Below, piece by piece: positions 1-8,750 of a DNA stretch of 33,635 nt (the stretch's first letter is position 1; the number at the start of each line of letters is the position of its first letter). The translations under genes and the position numbers were made by a program. The notes beneath the pieces were generated by a model that was not told the DNA's origin, searched no databases, and saw only the letters and a list, made by a program, of their open reading frames with translations. Source of the stretch: Ga0077536 sp943370145 (GTDB lineage Bacteria; Pseudomonadota; Gammaproteobacteria; Ga0077536); contig CALRPY020000047.1 of the NCBI GenBank assembly GCA_943370145.1, forward strand, positions 1 to 33,635, given 5' to 3'.

Positions 1-1
1 C

Positions 2-703
2 GACATCGACCCGTCGCGCGCGCAGGCGCCGGTCGGGCGGGGCGAGGCCGTCGAGGGCCATGTGGTCGACGTCACCGACGCCGGGGCGCTCACCGCGCTG
101 ATCGACGATGTCGCCGCCCGCTACGGCCGCCTCGACTACGTCTTCAACAACGCGGGCGTCTCGGTGACCGGCGACGCGCGCGATCTCGAGCTCGCGCACT
201 GGCGCAAGGTCATCGACGTGAACCTGATGGGCGTCGTGCACGGCACGCATGCGGCCTACCGGATCATGACGCGGCAGGGACATGGCCATATCGTGAACAT
301 CGCGTCGCTCGCGGGGCTCATCCCCTTTCCGACCAACGTGCCCTACGCGACGAGCAAGCACGCGGTGGTCGGACTGTCGCTGTCGCTGCGCGCGGAAGGC
401 GCGGCGCTCGGTGTGCGCGTCAGCGCGGTGTGCCCGGGCTTCATCGAGTCCAACATCTTCCAGGCCACGCCCTTCATCAACGTGCGGCGCGAGCCCATCC
501 TCGAGGCCCTGCCGTTCAAGCCCGTGGACACCGACGTCGCGGCCCGGAAGATCCTGCACGGCGTCGCGCGCAACCGGGCCATCATTTCCTTCCCGTTCTA
601 CGCGCGCCTGCTGTGGCGGCTGTACCGCCTGTGGCCGCCCCTTCTGTCGCCGCTCGCCGGTCGCATGGTCAGCGATCTGCGCAAGGTGCGGGGCGGGCGA
701 TGA
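2..703 (+). CDS. Short-chain dehydrogenase/reductase (SDR), 5'-truncated by the window edge
   Basis: NAD(P)-dependent oxidoreductase of the classical SDR family; the substrate cannot be told. The open frame runs into the window edge (first full codon at position 2), so the true start and the N-terminal TGxxxGIG cofactor loop lie outside; the GTG at 62 is an internal codon, not the start. Visible hallmarks in order are the FNNAGV motif after strand 4, a serine in the NIAS segment, the catalytic YATSK motif (Tyr and Lys four apart) and a CPGF segment after strand 6. The C-terminus has a basic, hydrophobic stretch rich in Leu, Tyr and Trp (LLWRLYRLWPPLL), which may touch the membrane. It converges on the response regulator with only 7 bases between stop codons and no terminator. 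Family assignment is firm; function is open. Confidence 0.9.
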   Translation, partial: DIDPSRAQAPVGRGEAVEGHVVDVTDAGALTALIDDVAARYGRLDYVFNNAGVSVTGDARDLELAHWRKVIDVNLMGVVHGTHAAYRIMTRQGHGHIVNIASLAGLIPFPTNVPYATSKHAVVGLSLSLRAEGAALGVRVSAVCPGFIESNIFQATPFINVRREPILEALPFKPVDTDVAARKILHGVARNRAIISFPFYARLLWRLYRLWPPLLSPLAGRMVSDLRKVRGGR

Positions 704-710
704 ACCCGCG

Positions 711-1613
711 CTAGGCGCCAGACCCGAGCACGGCCAGCGCGCGACTCGCCGCGGCTGTGCGCGTTTCCACGCCGAGCTTCGCGAACACGTGTTCGAGGTG
801 CTTGGTGACCGTGCGCGGGCTCATGTCGAGAATCACGCCGATGTCGCGGTTGGTCTTGCCCGCGGCGACCCAGCGCAGGACTTCGGATTCGCGGGGCGTC
901 AGGCCAAAGGCCCGTGCGAGCGGTTCACCGGTCGTCATGTCGGCAGGCTCGCAGAACAACAGGTGTTCGCCACCCTCGACCTCGCCGCAGTATTCGACGA
1001 GGACGCGCCGGCCGTCGATGGTCAGCGTGGTGGAGCGCGCGCTCTGTCCGGCGTCTTCGTGACAGCGTGCGAACCAGTCCACCACCGCGAAGGGCAGGCG
1101 CGGTGGTTCGCCTGAAACCGGCAGGATGCCCCGCGCGCGATTGCTCTGCCAGGTCAGCACGCCATCGGCATCCACCGTGAAGCTCGCCCGCGGCAGCGCT
1201 TCGACGGTGCTGTGCGCGCGGCGCAGGCTGCGCGAGCGGGCGAGGTGGGTTGCGATGCGTGCGAGGACCTCCTCCTCGCGCACGGGCTTCGTCACGTAAT
1301 CGTCGGCGCCCTCGCCGAGCCCGCGCACGATGTCCGCCGTCGCTGCGAGTGCCGTCATGAAGATCACCGGGATGTCGCGGGTTTCGCGCCGCGACTTGAG
1401 ACGCTGGCAGGTCTCGAAGCCATCGAGTCCGGGCATCACCGCGTCGAGCAGGATCACGTCCGGCCGGATCAGCTCAAGCTGGCGGAGCGCCGTCAACCCG
1501 CTGGGGGCGACCAGCACCTCGTAGCCGGCGTCGTCGAGCGCGTCGGACAGGAAGGCGAGGTTCGCCGGCGTGTCGTCGACGATGAGCACCGTGCCGAGCC
1601 GCTCAGCCTGCAT
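711..1613 (-). CDS. LuxR-type response regulator paired with the permease-kinase
   Basis: DNA-binding response regulator of 300 residues. The N-terminal receiver domain (about residues 8-125) has the acidic DD pair in LIVDD, the phospho-acceptor Asp57 in VILLDAVMPG, a Thr in FMTAL and the Lys in VTKP. A middle region of about 100 residues (roughly 130-225) resembles a small PAS-like sensor segment. The C-terminus carries a LuxR/NarL helix-turn-helix beginning LTPRESEVL and continuing through SPRTVTKHLEHVFAKL. I chose the ATG at 1613 because it is preceded by GAGGGGAG eight bases away and gives a protein starting just before the receiver; it overlaps the kinase gene by 11 bases, so the two are probably translationally coupled. 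It is the likely output of that kinase; its targets are inferred to be the divergent amide/urea genes. Confidence 0.92.
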   Translation of the reverse strand: MQAERLGTVLIVDDTPANLAFLSDALDDAGYEVLVAPSGLTALRQLELIRPDVILLDAVMPGLDGFETCQRLKSRRETRDIPVIFMTALAATADIVRGLGEGADDYVTKPVREEEVLARIATHLARSRSLRRAHSTVEALPRASFTVDADGVLTWQSNRARGILPVSGEPPRLPFAVVDWFARCHEDAGQSARSTTLTIDGRRVLVEYCGEVEGGEHLLFCEPADMTTGEPLARAFGLTPRESEVLRWVAAGKTNRDIGVILDMSPRTVTKHLEHVFAKLGVETRTAAASRALAVLGSGA

Positions 1614-4600
1614 CGCGCACGCTCCCCTCGCCGATGAAGGACAGGATTTCGGACAGCTGGAACTCGCGTGCCAGCCGGCGGATTTCCCCGCCATACGCAG
1701 CGAACTCCGTGCCCAGCTGCTCCACCTCGTCGATGCAGGCATTGAGTGCCTTCACGTGGCCGATGCGTGCTGCGCGGACCAGCCGTGCGCGCAGCGCCGC
1801 CGGAGGTTCCGGCATCAACAGGCCGGTACGCCCGCTGGTCCGGGCCCGGATCCAGTCGAGCGCGAGCTGGTTCTGCAACTGGGCCGTCAGCGCGGTCAGC
1901 TGCACCGGCTTGGGCAGGAACGCATTGCAGCCCGCCAGGAGACAGGCGTCGCGCGTTTCCTCGAAGGCGTTTGCCGACACCATGATGATGGGGCGCCGCC
2001 AGCCGGCGGCGCGCAGCGCGCGGCTGACGGCGAGTCCGTCCATGCCGGTCATCACGAGGTCCAGCAGCACCAGATCCGGCCGCAGCTGGTCGACTCGGGC
2101 CAGCACTTCCTCACCGGACGCCGCCTCGTCGACAGCGAAACCGAGCGGTTCCAGCATTGCGGCCAGCACGGCGCGATGCGCCGGCTGATCGTCGGCGACG
2201 AGGATGCGCCGACGCGGGCCGCGGTAACCTACGACGTCCTTGAAGGAGACCGCCGTCGCCCGCGGTTCACGCACTTCCGGCAGCAGGACGTGCAACCGGA
2301 ACGTGCTGCCGTCACCGGCGCTGCCCTGCACCGAGAGCTCTCCACCCATCAACTCGGCGAGCAGACGCGCGATCGTCAGGCCGAGGCCCGTGCCGGCGAT
2401 GCCGGTGTTCGTGCGCTGGAAGGGCTGGAAAATCCGCTCGATGTCACTGCTGGCAATCCCGGGACCGGTGTCCCGCACGTCGAAGATGGTCGTCTCGCGC
2501 GTGCAGTCGACGGTGAACACGACCTCGCCCTCCTGCGTGAACTTCACCGCGTTGCCGAGCAGGTTGATCAGGATCTGGGACAGTCGCTTGCCGTCCACCC
2601 GCACGTGCTTGGGCAGGTCGCCCTTTACGAGGTATTCGAAGTCGATGCCCTTGTCCGCGGCCTGGGGACGAAACATGTTGACCAGCTGGGCCAGCAGTTC
2701 GGGCAGTTCCGTTTCCCGCGGATGCAGCCGGAACTTGCCGGCTTCGATGCGCGCGATGTCGAGGATGTCATCGGCCAGCATCAGCAGGTGTTCGCCGCTC
2801 TTGCGCATCACTTCCATCTGCGCGCGCAGGCGCGGCGAAGCGTCGGGATCCCGCTCGGCGATCTGCGCATAGCCGATGATGCTGTTCAACGGCGTGCGCA
2901 GTTCATGGCTCATGTCGGTCAGGAAGCGGCTCTTCGCGAGACTCGCCGACTCGGCGGTTTCCTTCGCCCGCTGCAGCGCGCGGTCGGTCTTGCCGTGTTC
3001 CTCGATTTCCTGCAGCAGCAGGGTGGTCTGGCGGGCGGATTCCTCGAGGGCCACCCGTCGACTCTCACGGGTCAGGACCAGCCACCACGCAGTGATCCCG
3101 ATGCCGACCAGCAGCACCGCCCAGACCTTGAACAGCGAGGCGCCCATCAGGTGGAAATGCCGGCCGGCGCCGGTCGGCAGTCCCTCCATGTAGAGGTGCG
3201 CGTAAATAGCGCCGAGCAGCGCGGTGATGCCCGCCGTCAGCAGCACGAAGGTCATGCCGACTTCGCGCAGGCGACGTGCGACCGCGGGCGACAGCCAGCG
3301 CGCGTCCGGTCGCGGGGTCGGCGCCGGCCCTTTCTTCTTGCACAAATCGTCGCAGCGCGCATCCAGCGAGCAACACAGCGAACAGATGCTGCCCGCGTAG
3401 GCCGGGCACAGGGCCATGTCCTCGCTCTCGAAGGCGTTCTCGCAGATCACGCAGGCATGATGCTCGCCCGTGTGCTGCGCGCGCTCGTCCGTGCGCGCGA
3501 TGTAGTAGCGGCCGCGCGTGGCCAAGGCGAGCAGCGGTGCAAGCAGGAGCGCGGTGAACAGGGCGATGAATGAGGCGAAGGCCTCCGGCCACGGTCCGAA
3601 TGCGCCGGTGAAGGCAATGATCGAGACGACCGACGCGATCAGCGTCGAGCCGACGCCGACCGGGTTGATGTTCGGCAGGTGGGCGCGCTTGAACTCGATG
3701 TGGGGCGGGCTCAAGCCGAGCGGCTTGTTGATCACCAGATCGGCGACCAGCGCCCCGATCCAGGCGATTGCGATGCAGGAGTAGACGCTCAGCACCTGCT
3801 CGAGCGCCTGGAACAGGCCGACCTCCATCAACAGCAGCGCGATGGAGACATTGAACACCAGCCACACCACGCGTCCCGGGTGGCTGTGCGTCAGGCGCGA
3901 GAAGAAATTGCTCCAGGCCAGCGAGCCCGCGTACGCGTTCGTCACGTTGATCTTGATCTGGGATAGCACCACGAACACAGTTGCCGCGGCGAGCGCGATG
4001 GCCTGGTCCTCGAAAACGTAGTTGAAGCCGATCACGTACATCAGCGTCGGGTCGTCCGCGCGGTGCGGCGCGAACTGATGCTGGATGACGATGAAGGCGA
4101 GGAAGGCCCCGGCAAGCTGCTTGAGGACACCGGGGATGATCCAGCCCGGGCCGCCGATGATCATCGCCGCCCACCAGCGCTTGCGGTTGCCTGCGGACTT
4201 CTCGGGCAGGAAGCGCAGGAAGTCAACCTGCTCGCCGATCTGCGCAATCAGCGAGAAGCACACCGTCGTCGCCGCCCCGAACAGCAGCGGATCGAAGCTC
4301 GTGCCGCCCGGTGAAAACCCACCGAAGGTGGTCCACTCGGTGAACAGCGCCGGCTTCTCGATGGCGACGAAGACGAAGGGCAGCACGGCAAGCACGAGCC
4401 ACGGCGCGAAGGTCCAGATCTGCAGCTTGCTGATGCGCGTGATGCCGTAGAGCACGAACGGAATGACGACGAGCGCGCTGACGAGATAGCCGGCGGCGAG
4501 CGGCAGCCCGAAGTACAGCTCGAACATCAGCGCCATGATGGCGGCTTCAATCGCGAAGAAGATGAATGTGAACGACGCGTAGATGAGCGAAGTGATGGTC

Positions 4601-4950
4601 GAACCGAGGTAGCCGAAGCCCGCTCCGCGGGCGAGCAGGTCGAGGTCGACGTTGTACCTCGCGGCGTAGTAGCTGATCGGGAGCCCGGTCAGGAAGATGA
4701 CGAGCGCGACGGTGAGGATCGCCGCGACCGCGTTGGTGAAGCCGTAGCTCACCATCACCGCGCCACCGATGGCCTCGAGCGCGAGGAAGGAAATGGAGCC
4801 CAGCGCAGTGGCGGCGACGCGGGCTTCCGACCACTTGCGGAAGCTGCGCGGCGCGAAGCGCAGCGCATAGTCTTCCAGCGTCTCGTTCGCCACGAGCCTG
4901 TTGTAATCGCGGCGGACGCGAATGATGCGCTGGGTTGCGGTGGCGGCCAC
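1603..4950 (-). CDS. NCS1 permease-fused hybrid sensor histidine kinase
   Basis: Membrane sensor of about 1115 residues. Residues about 15-480 form an NCS1 (purine/cytosine-permease type) transporter domain with about twelve hydrophobic segments, opening with the family-like stretch YNRLVANETLEDYALRFAP. A cysteine-rich box follows (Cys500, 503, 515, 523, 526, 527, 533, 537), then two membrane helices (about 566-588 and 606-626), a coiled-coil linker, a HisKA domain with His682 in SHELRTPLNS, an HATPase domain (NLLGNAVKFT, DTGPG, GTGLGL), a receiver with Asp964 in VLLDLVMTG, and a helical C-terminal tail. An ATG at 5124 would add 58 unlike-family residues. I prefer GTG 4950 because AGGA (4959-4962) sits 8 bases upstream and a sigma-54 promoter lies at 5025-5039, inside the longer version. 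The permease half probably senses an imported nitrogen compound; the ligand is unknown. Confidence 0.93.
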   Translation of the reverse strand: MAATATQRIIRVRRDYNRLVANETLEDYALRFAPRSFRKWSEARVAATALGSISFLALEAIGGAVMVSYGFTNAVAAILTVALVIFLTGLPISYYAARYNVDLDLLARGAGFGYLGSTITSLIYASFTFIFFAIEAAIMALMFELYFGLPLAAGYLVSALVVIPFVLYGITRISKLQIWTFAPWLVLAVLPFVFVAIEKPALFTEWTTFGGFSPGGTSFDPLLFGAATTVCFSLIAQIGEQVDFLRFLPEKSAGNRKRWWAAMIIGGPGWIIPGVLKQLAGAFLAFIVIQHQFAPHRADDPTLMYVIGFNYVFEDQAIALAAATVFVVLSQIKINVTNAYAGSLAWSNFFSRLTHSHPGRVVWLVFNVSIALLLMEVGLFQALEQVLSVYSCIAIAWIGALVADLVINKPLGLSPPHIEFKRAHLPNINPVGVGSTLIASVVSIIAFTGAFGPWPEAFASFIALFTALLLAPLLALATRGRYYIARTDERAQHTGEHHACVICENAFESEDMALCPAYAGSICSLCCSLDARCDDLCKKKGPAPTPRPDARWLSPAVARRLREVGMTFVLLTAGITALLGAIYAHLYMEGLPTGAGRHFHLMGASLFKVWAVLLVGIGITAWWLVLTRESRRVALEESARQTTLLLQEIEEHGKTDRALQRAKETAESASLAKSRFLTDMSHELRTPLNSIIGYAQIAERDPDASPRLRAQMEVMRKSGEHLLMLADDILDIARIEAGKFRLHPRETELPELLAQLVNMFRPQAADKGIDFEYLVKGDLPKHVRVDGKRLSQILINLLGNAVKFTQEGEVVFTVDCTRETTIFDVRDTGPGIASSDIERIFQPFQRTNTGIAGTGLGLTIARLLAELMGGELSVQGSAGDGSTFRLHVLLPEVREPRATAVSFKDVVGYRGPRRRILVADDQPAHRAVLAAMLEPLGFAVDEAASGEEVLARVDQLRPDLVLLDLVMTGMDGLAVSRALRAAGWRRPIIMVSANAFEETRDACLLAGCNAFLPKPVQLTALTAQLQNQLALDWIRARTSGRTGLLMPEPPAALRARLVRAARIGHVKALNACIDEVEQLGTEFAAYGGEIRRLAREFQLSEILSFIGEGSVRDAG

Positions 4951-5024
4951 GCGGTTTTTCCTGGCTGAACGGAATCGTGCTGGCGGCGCTGTGGCGCGCG
5001 CCGCCCTGTCCCCGACGAGCCTGA

Positions 5025-5039
5025 GCAAGCGCTGTGCCA
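5025..5039 (-). promoter_or_regulatory. Sigma-54 promoter of the permease-kinase gene
   Basis: On the minus strand the sequence reads TGGCAC-AGCGC-TTGC, identical to the sigma-54 -24/-12 consensus TGGCAC-N5-TTGC. The predicted transcription start is about 5013, giving a leader of roughly 63 bases before the GTG at 4950. It implies that the sensor needs RpoN plus an enhancer-binding activator, most simply NtrC under nitrogen limitation (inference). Confidence 0.8.
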
Positions 5040-5083
5040 CGCTCCACGCGCCTGAACTCCCGGCATCCGCGACGCGCAAATGC

Positions 5084-5098
5084 GCACCGCCGCGGTGC
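5084..5098. promoter_or_regulatory. NtrC-like enhancer dyad
   Basis: The sequence GCACC-N5-GGTGC is a perfect dyad matching 10 of 12 fixed positions of the NtrC half-sites (TGCACC-N5-GGTGCA); both outermost bases differ. Its centre (5091) is about 78 bases upstream of the predicted sigma-54 start, close but acceptable for an enhancer, and about 175 bases upstream of the divergent binding-protein gene, so it could serve both directions. Confidence 0.45.
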
Positions 5099-5146
5099 CG
5101 CGCACACGACAAACGCACCGACATGATCGCTTTCGCCTCGCGGGGC

Positions 5147-5156
5147 AAATTTTCTA
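5147..5156. promoter_or_regulatory. AT-rich motif shared with the porin leader
   Basis: AAATTTTCTA occurs here, 109 bases before the first urtA start, and again at 12097-12106, 105 bases before the porin start. Such AT-rich 10-mers are rare in this GC-rich DNA. It may be an UP-element or a regulator site; the function is conjecture. Confidence 0.25.
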
Positions 5157-5265
5157 CGACATAGTGCGTATTGTGCGACGCAGCAGCGAATCGCTGTAAT
5201 CCCCTCACGCGCCGGCCTGGCGCAACCGGACCACAAGGTTCCCAACTCGAAGAGGAGATGACGCG

Positions 5266-6519
5266 ATGTCCCTGCACGTATCGAAGGCTGCGCCAACCCC
5301 CGGCGCACTGACGCGAATGATTCGCGGCCTGCTGCTAGGCGCGGCGATGAGCGCACCCGCGCTGGCGCTCGCCGGTACGACGACCGCCGAAGTGAACACC
5401 ACCGGCCTCGCCGTGACGGACACCACCGTGACCGTCGGCCAGCTGCACTCCGCAACCGGCACGATGGCGATCAGCGAAACGGGCTCGATCCAGGCCGAAC
5501 GCCTCGCCATCGAGCAGATCAACGAGGCAGGCGGCATCCTCGGGCGGAAGATCGAAATCATCCAGGAGGATGGCGCCTCCGACTGGCCCACCTTCGCCGA
5601 GAAGGCGCGCAAGCTCCTCGTCAACGACAAGGTCGCGGCGGTCTTCGGCTGCTGGACCTCGGCGTCGCGCAAGGCGGTGCTGCCGGTCTTCGAGAAGGAG
5701 AACGGCATGCTCTATTACCCGACCTTCTACGAAGGCCTGGAGCAGTCGAAGAACGTGATCTACACGGGGCAGGAGGCCACCCAGCAGATCATCGCCGGCC
5801 TCGACTGGCTCGCGAAGAACAAGGGTGCGAAGAAGTTCTACCTGATCGGGTCCGACTACATCTGGCCGCGTACCTCCAACAAGATCGCGCGCAAGCACAT
5901 CGAGAACGTGCTCAAGGGCGAGGTCGTCGGCGAAGACTACTTCCCGCTCGGCCACACGCAGTTCGGGTCGCTCATCAACAAGATCAAGCTGAAGAAGCCG
6001 GACGCGGTCTACAGCATCATCGTCGGCGGCAGCAACGTGTCGTGGTGGAAGCAGCTGAAGGCGGCTGGAGTCACCGCGGACAAGCAGACCATCCTGACCA
6101 TCTCGGTCACCGAGGACGAAATCCTCGGCATCGGCGGTGAGAACATTGTCGGCCACTACGCCGCGATGAAGTACTTCCAGAGCCTCGACAACGGGAACAA
6201 CCAGAAATTCGTGGCCGCCTTCAAAGCCAAGTACGGCAAGGACGCGGTGATCGGCGACGTCACCCAGGCCGCCTACCTCGGACCCTGGCTGTGGAAGGCC
6301 GCAGTCGAGAAGGCCGGCAGCTTCGATGTCGACAAGGTGGCCGCCGCGTCGCCCGGGATCGAGCTCAAGGATGCGCCCGAGGGTTACGTGAAGGTCCACG
6401 AGAACCACCACCTGTGGAGCAAGCTGCGCATCGGCGAGGCGCAGGCCGACGGCCAGTACAAGGTGCTCTATGAATCCGAACTGATCGAACCGAACCCGTT
6501 CCCGGAAGGCTACCAGTAG
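5266..6519 (+). CDS. urtA: Amide/urea ABC transporter substrate-binding protein (first set)
   Basis: Periplasmic binding protein of 417 residues of the UrtA/FmdD group of branched-chain-amino-acid-type receptors. An N-terminal basic segment and a hydrophobic stretch ending near ALALAG form a signal peptide. The mature part opens with VTVGQLHSATGTMAISET and contains FGCWTSASRK, both typical of urea/amide receptors. The start ATG is 8 bases from AGGAG. It heads the operon of permeases, ATPases, formamidase and FmdB. It differs from the second UrtA in this window in the ligand-side segment (YYPTFYEGLEQS here, FYPVQYEGEESS there), so substrate preferences may differ. Given the adjacent formamidase, formamide or another short amide is a good candidate, but urea cannot be excluded. 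Confidence 0.92.
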   Translation: MSLHVSKAAPTPGALTRMIRGLLLGAAMSAPALALAGTTTAEVNTTGLAVTDTTVTVGQLHSATGTMAISETGSIQAERLAIEQINEAGGILGRKIEIIQEDGASDWPTFAEKARKLLVNDKVAAVFGCWTSASRKAVLPVFEKENGMLYYPTFYEGLEQSKNVIYTGQEATQQIIAGLDWLAKNKGAKKFYLIGSDYIWPRTSNKIARKHIENVLKGEVVGEDYFPLGHTQFGSLINKIKLKKPDAVYSIIVGGSNVSWWKQLKAAGVTADKQTILTISVTEDEILGIGGENIVGHYAAMKYFQSLDNGNNQKFVAAFKAKYGKDAVIGDVTQAAYLGPWLWKAAVEKAGSFDVDKVAAASPGIELKDAPEGYVKVHENHHLWSKLRIGEAQADGQYKVLYESELIEPNPFPEGYQ

Positions 6520-6530
6520 GCGGCATGCGC

Positions 6531-6560
6531 CGGTCCACGGACCCGTGCGTCCGTGGACCG
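6531..6560 (+). other. Intercistronic stem-loop after first urtA
   Basis: A perfect 11-base-pair stem (6531-6541 with 6550-6560) closes an 8-base loop and lies between the binding-protein stop and the permease start. No T-run follows, so it is more likely an RNA-stabilising or attenuating structure that lets the binding protein be made in excess over the membrane parts. Confidence 0.65.
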
Positions 6561-6601
6561 ACCGCATCCAAACGCATCCCAATCCATCTGGAGCCAGCGC
6601 A

Positions 6602-7525
6602 ATGGACGGTATGACTTTCTCGGAACTCGGCTCGGTGCTCGTCATGCAGGGCTTCAACGGCCTGAGCTTCTTCAGCGTGCTGCTGCTGATGGCGCTGGGG
6701 CTCGCAATCATCTTCGGCCAGATGGGCGTCATCAACATGGCCCACGGAGAGTTCCTCACCATCGGGGCCTATACGACCTATCTCCTGTCGGTGCTGGCCA
6801 CCGATTACGCATCGTGGTTCATGGACTACTACTTCGTCGCCGCGATCGGCGTCGGCTTTCTCGTCGCCTTCGGGATGGGGTATCTCGTCGAGTGGCTGAT
6901 GATTCGTCATCTCTACCGTCGTCCGCTCGACTCCCTGCTCGCGACCTGGGGCCTGTCGCTGATCATGCAGCAGGCCTTCCGTTCCACCTTTGGGCCCAAG
7001 GAAGTCAGCGCGACGCTGCCCGACTGGCTGATGGGCTCCTATGCGCCCAGCGACAGCATCGATATCCCGCTCAACGGGCTGTTCGTGATGGCACTGACGC
7101 TGCTGCTGACCTTCGGCGTGGCGCTGCTGATCTTCCGCTCGCGCTGGGGCCTGCACGTCCGCGCCACGACCCAGAACCGCGCGATGAGCGGTGCAGTCGG
7201 CATCGACACCGCGAGCGTGGACCGACTGACCTTCGCGCTCGGCTGCGGCATTGCCGGCGTGGCCGGCGCCGCGTTCACCACGATCGGATCCACGGGACCG
7301 ACCAGCGGCTCGCTCTACATCGTCGATACCTTCCTGGTGGTGGTCTTCGGCGGGGCGCAAAGCCTCCTCGGCACGATTGCATCGGCCTTTTCCATCGCCC
7401 AGGCGCAGTCGACCCTCGAGTTCTTCATGACCGGATCGATGGCCAAGGTCCTCACGCTGCTGACCATCATCGGCATCCTGATGCTGCGGCCCGAGGGTCT
7501 GTTTCGAATCCGGGTGCGCAAGTGA
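6602..7525 (+). CDS. urtB: Amide/urea ABC transporter permease UrtB-type (first set, short form)
   Basis: Inner-membrane permease of the LivH type, 307 residues, with about eight hydrophobic segments. It contains the family signature FGQMGVINMAHGEFLTIGAY near residue 38 and the RATTQNRAMSGAVGI loop that contacts the ATPases. A GTG at 6545 would give a longer reading, but the ATG at 6602 has GGAG at the right distance and begins at the usual family position. Unlike the second UrtB in this window it has no long periplasmic N-terminal extension. It probably pairs with the following UrtC to form the channel for the first binding protein. Confidence 0.93.
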   Translation: MDGMTFSELGSVLVMQGFNGLSFFSVLLLMALGLAIIFGQMGVINMAHGEFLTIGAYTTYLLSVLATDYASWFMDYYFVAAIGVGFLVAFGMGYLVEWLMIRHLYRRPLDSLLATWGLSLIMQQAFRSTFGPKEVSATLPDWLMGSYAPSDSIDIPLNGLFVMALTLLLTFGVALLIFRSRWGLHVRATTQNRAMSGAVGIDTASVDRLTFALGCGIAGVAGAAFTTIGSTGPTSGSLYIVDTFLVVVFGGAQSLLGTIASAFSIAQAQSTLEFFMTGSMAKVLTLLTIIGILMLRPEGLFRIRVRK

Positions 7526-7565
7526 GCCGCCCGGCCAGCCACGCCAACACCTCGGAGCTACGCCC

Positions 7566-8750
7566 ATGAGCAGCAAGCTGAAAGGAATCCCCGCCGCGCT
7601 CTGGCGGGACCATGGTCCGGTCATCGTGCTCGCGGCGGTCATTTTCATCGTACTGCCGCTGGGACTCGACCTTTTCCGGCTGAATCTCGTCGGCAAGTAC
7701 CTGACCTATGCCTTCGTCGCGGTCGGCCTCGTACTGTGCTGGGGCTATGGAGGCATCCTGAGCCTGGGCCAGGGGGTCTTCTTCGGGCTGGGTGGCTACT
7801 GCATGGCCATGTTCCTGAAGCTCGAGGCCTCCGATCCGGAGAGTACGAAGATCCAGTCCACGCCAGGCATTCCGGATTTCATGGACTGGAACCAGCTGAC
7901 CGAACTGCCCGCGATGTGGGAGCCGTTCAAGAGCCTGACCTTCACGCTGCTCGCGGTGCCACTGGTGCCTGGGTTGCTCGCGATGATCATCGGTCTCGCG
8001 ATGTTCAAGCGCCGCGTCGGCGGCGTGTACTTCGCAATCATGACACAGGCCTTCGCGGCCATGCTCGGCATCCTCATCATCGGGCAGCAGGGTTACACCG
8101 GCGGCGTCAACGGCATCACCGATCTCAAGACCCTCAACGGATGGGATATCCGGACCGACGAGGCGAAGTACCTGCTGTATTTCGTCAATGGCGCCCTGCT
8201 GATCGGGGTCGTTCTGGTCGGACGCTTCGTCCTCCGCAGCAAGTTCGGCAAGTTGCTGGTCGCCCTCCGTGATCGAGAGGAGAGGGTGCGCTTCTCGGGC
8301 TACGACGTCGCGAACTTCAAGACTTTCATCTTCTGTCTCGCAGCCGTCTTTTCCGCGCTCGGTGGCGCGATGTTCACGCTGCAGGTCGGGTTCATGTCAC
8401 CGTCTTTCGTCGGCATCGTGCCGTCGATCGAGATGGTGATCTTCACCGCGGTCGGCGGGCGCCTGTCGCTGGTCGGCGCGGTCTACGGCAGCCTGCTCGT
8501 GAATTACGGCAAGTCCTATTTCTCCGAGACCTTCCCTGAACTCTGGCTGTTCCTGATGGGAGGGCTCTTCATTGCGGTGGTGATGCTGTTCCCGAACGGT
8601 CTCGCCGGGCTCGCCACGCAGTGGCGGGAATGGCGGGCCGCGCGTGCGCGACCCACCGTGGTCCACCCGTCGCCGCTCACGACTGCGGCAACGGCCGCGG
8701 CCGCGAATGACGAAACACTGCAGGCGGAAAGCGCCGGAGGGCACCGATGA
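7566..8750 (+). CDS. urtC: Amide/urea ABC transporter permease UrtC-type (first set)
   Basis: LivM-type inner-membrane permease of 394 residues. The segment LVLCWGYGGILSLGQGVFFG is the family signature, and LVALRDREERVRFSGYDV is the cytoplasmic coupling loop. Around ten hydrophobic segments are visible. The tail (about 40 residues) is rich in Ala, Arg and Thr and looks cytoplasmic and unstructured. GGAG precedes the ATG, and the stop overlaps the next start (ATGA), so translation with UrtD is coupled. It partners the short UrtB. Confidence 0.93.
   Translation: MSSKLKGIPAALWRDHGPVIVLAAVIFIVLPLGLDLFRLNLVGKYLTYAFVAVGLVLCWGYGGILSLGQGVFFGLGGYCMAMFLKLEASDPESTKIQSTPGIPDFMDWNQLTELPAMWEPFKSLTFTLLAVPLVPGLLAMIIGLAMFKRRVGGVYFAIMTQAFAAMLGILIIGQQGYTGGVNGITDLKTLNGWDIRTDEAKYLLYFVNGALLIGVVLVGRFVLRSKFGKLLVALRDREERVRFSGYDVANFKTFIFCLAAVFSALGGAMFTLQVGFMSPSFVGIVPSIEMVIFTAVGGRLSLVGAVYGSLLVNYGKSYFSETFPELWLFLMGGLFIAVVMLFPNGLAGLATQWREWRAARARPTVVHPSPLTTAATAAAANDETLQAESAGGHR

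Larger units (their letters stand above)
4951..5265. other. Divergent intergenic control region (kinase / first amide-urea operon)
   Basis: This 315-base region separates the minus-strand kinase from the plus-strand binding-protein gene. It holds a sigma-54 promoter facing the kinase, an NtrC-like dyad and an AT-rich motif shared with the porin leader, each listed separately. I could not identify a convincing promoter for the plus-strand operon; no GG-N10-GC pair or good -35/-10 set was found close to its start. Confidence 0.7.

Noticed and set aside
1570..3573. Long plus-strand open frame (667 codons) opposite the kinase gene
   Set aside because: It is the antisense shadow of the kinase in high-GC DNA; it lacks any recognisable domain, while the minus strand shows complete kinase and receiver motifs.
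4951..5277. Longer N-termini for the permease-kinase (start at 5277 or ATG 5124)
   Set aside because: Extra residues have no family likeness, and the sigma-54 promoter predicts transcription starting downstream of both; GTG 4950 has a proper ribosome site.
6545..6601. GTG 6545 as start of the first UrtB
   Set aside because: It begins inside the stem-loop, without a ribosome site, and the added residues do not resemble a permease N-terminus.
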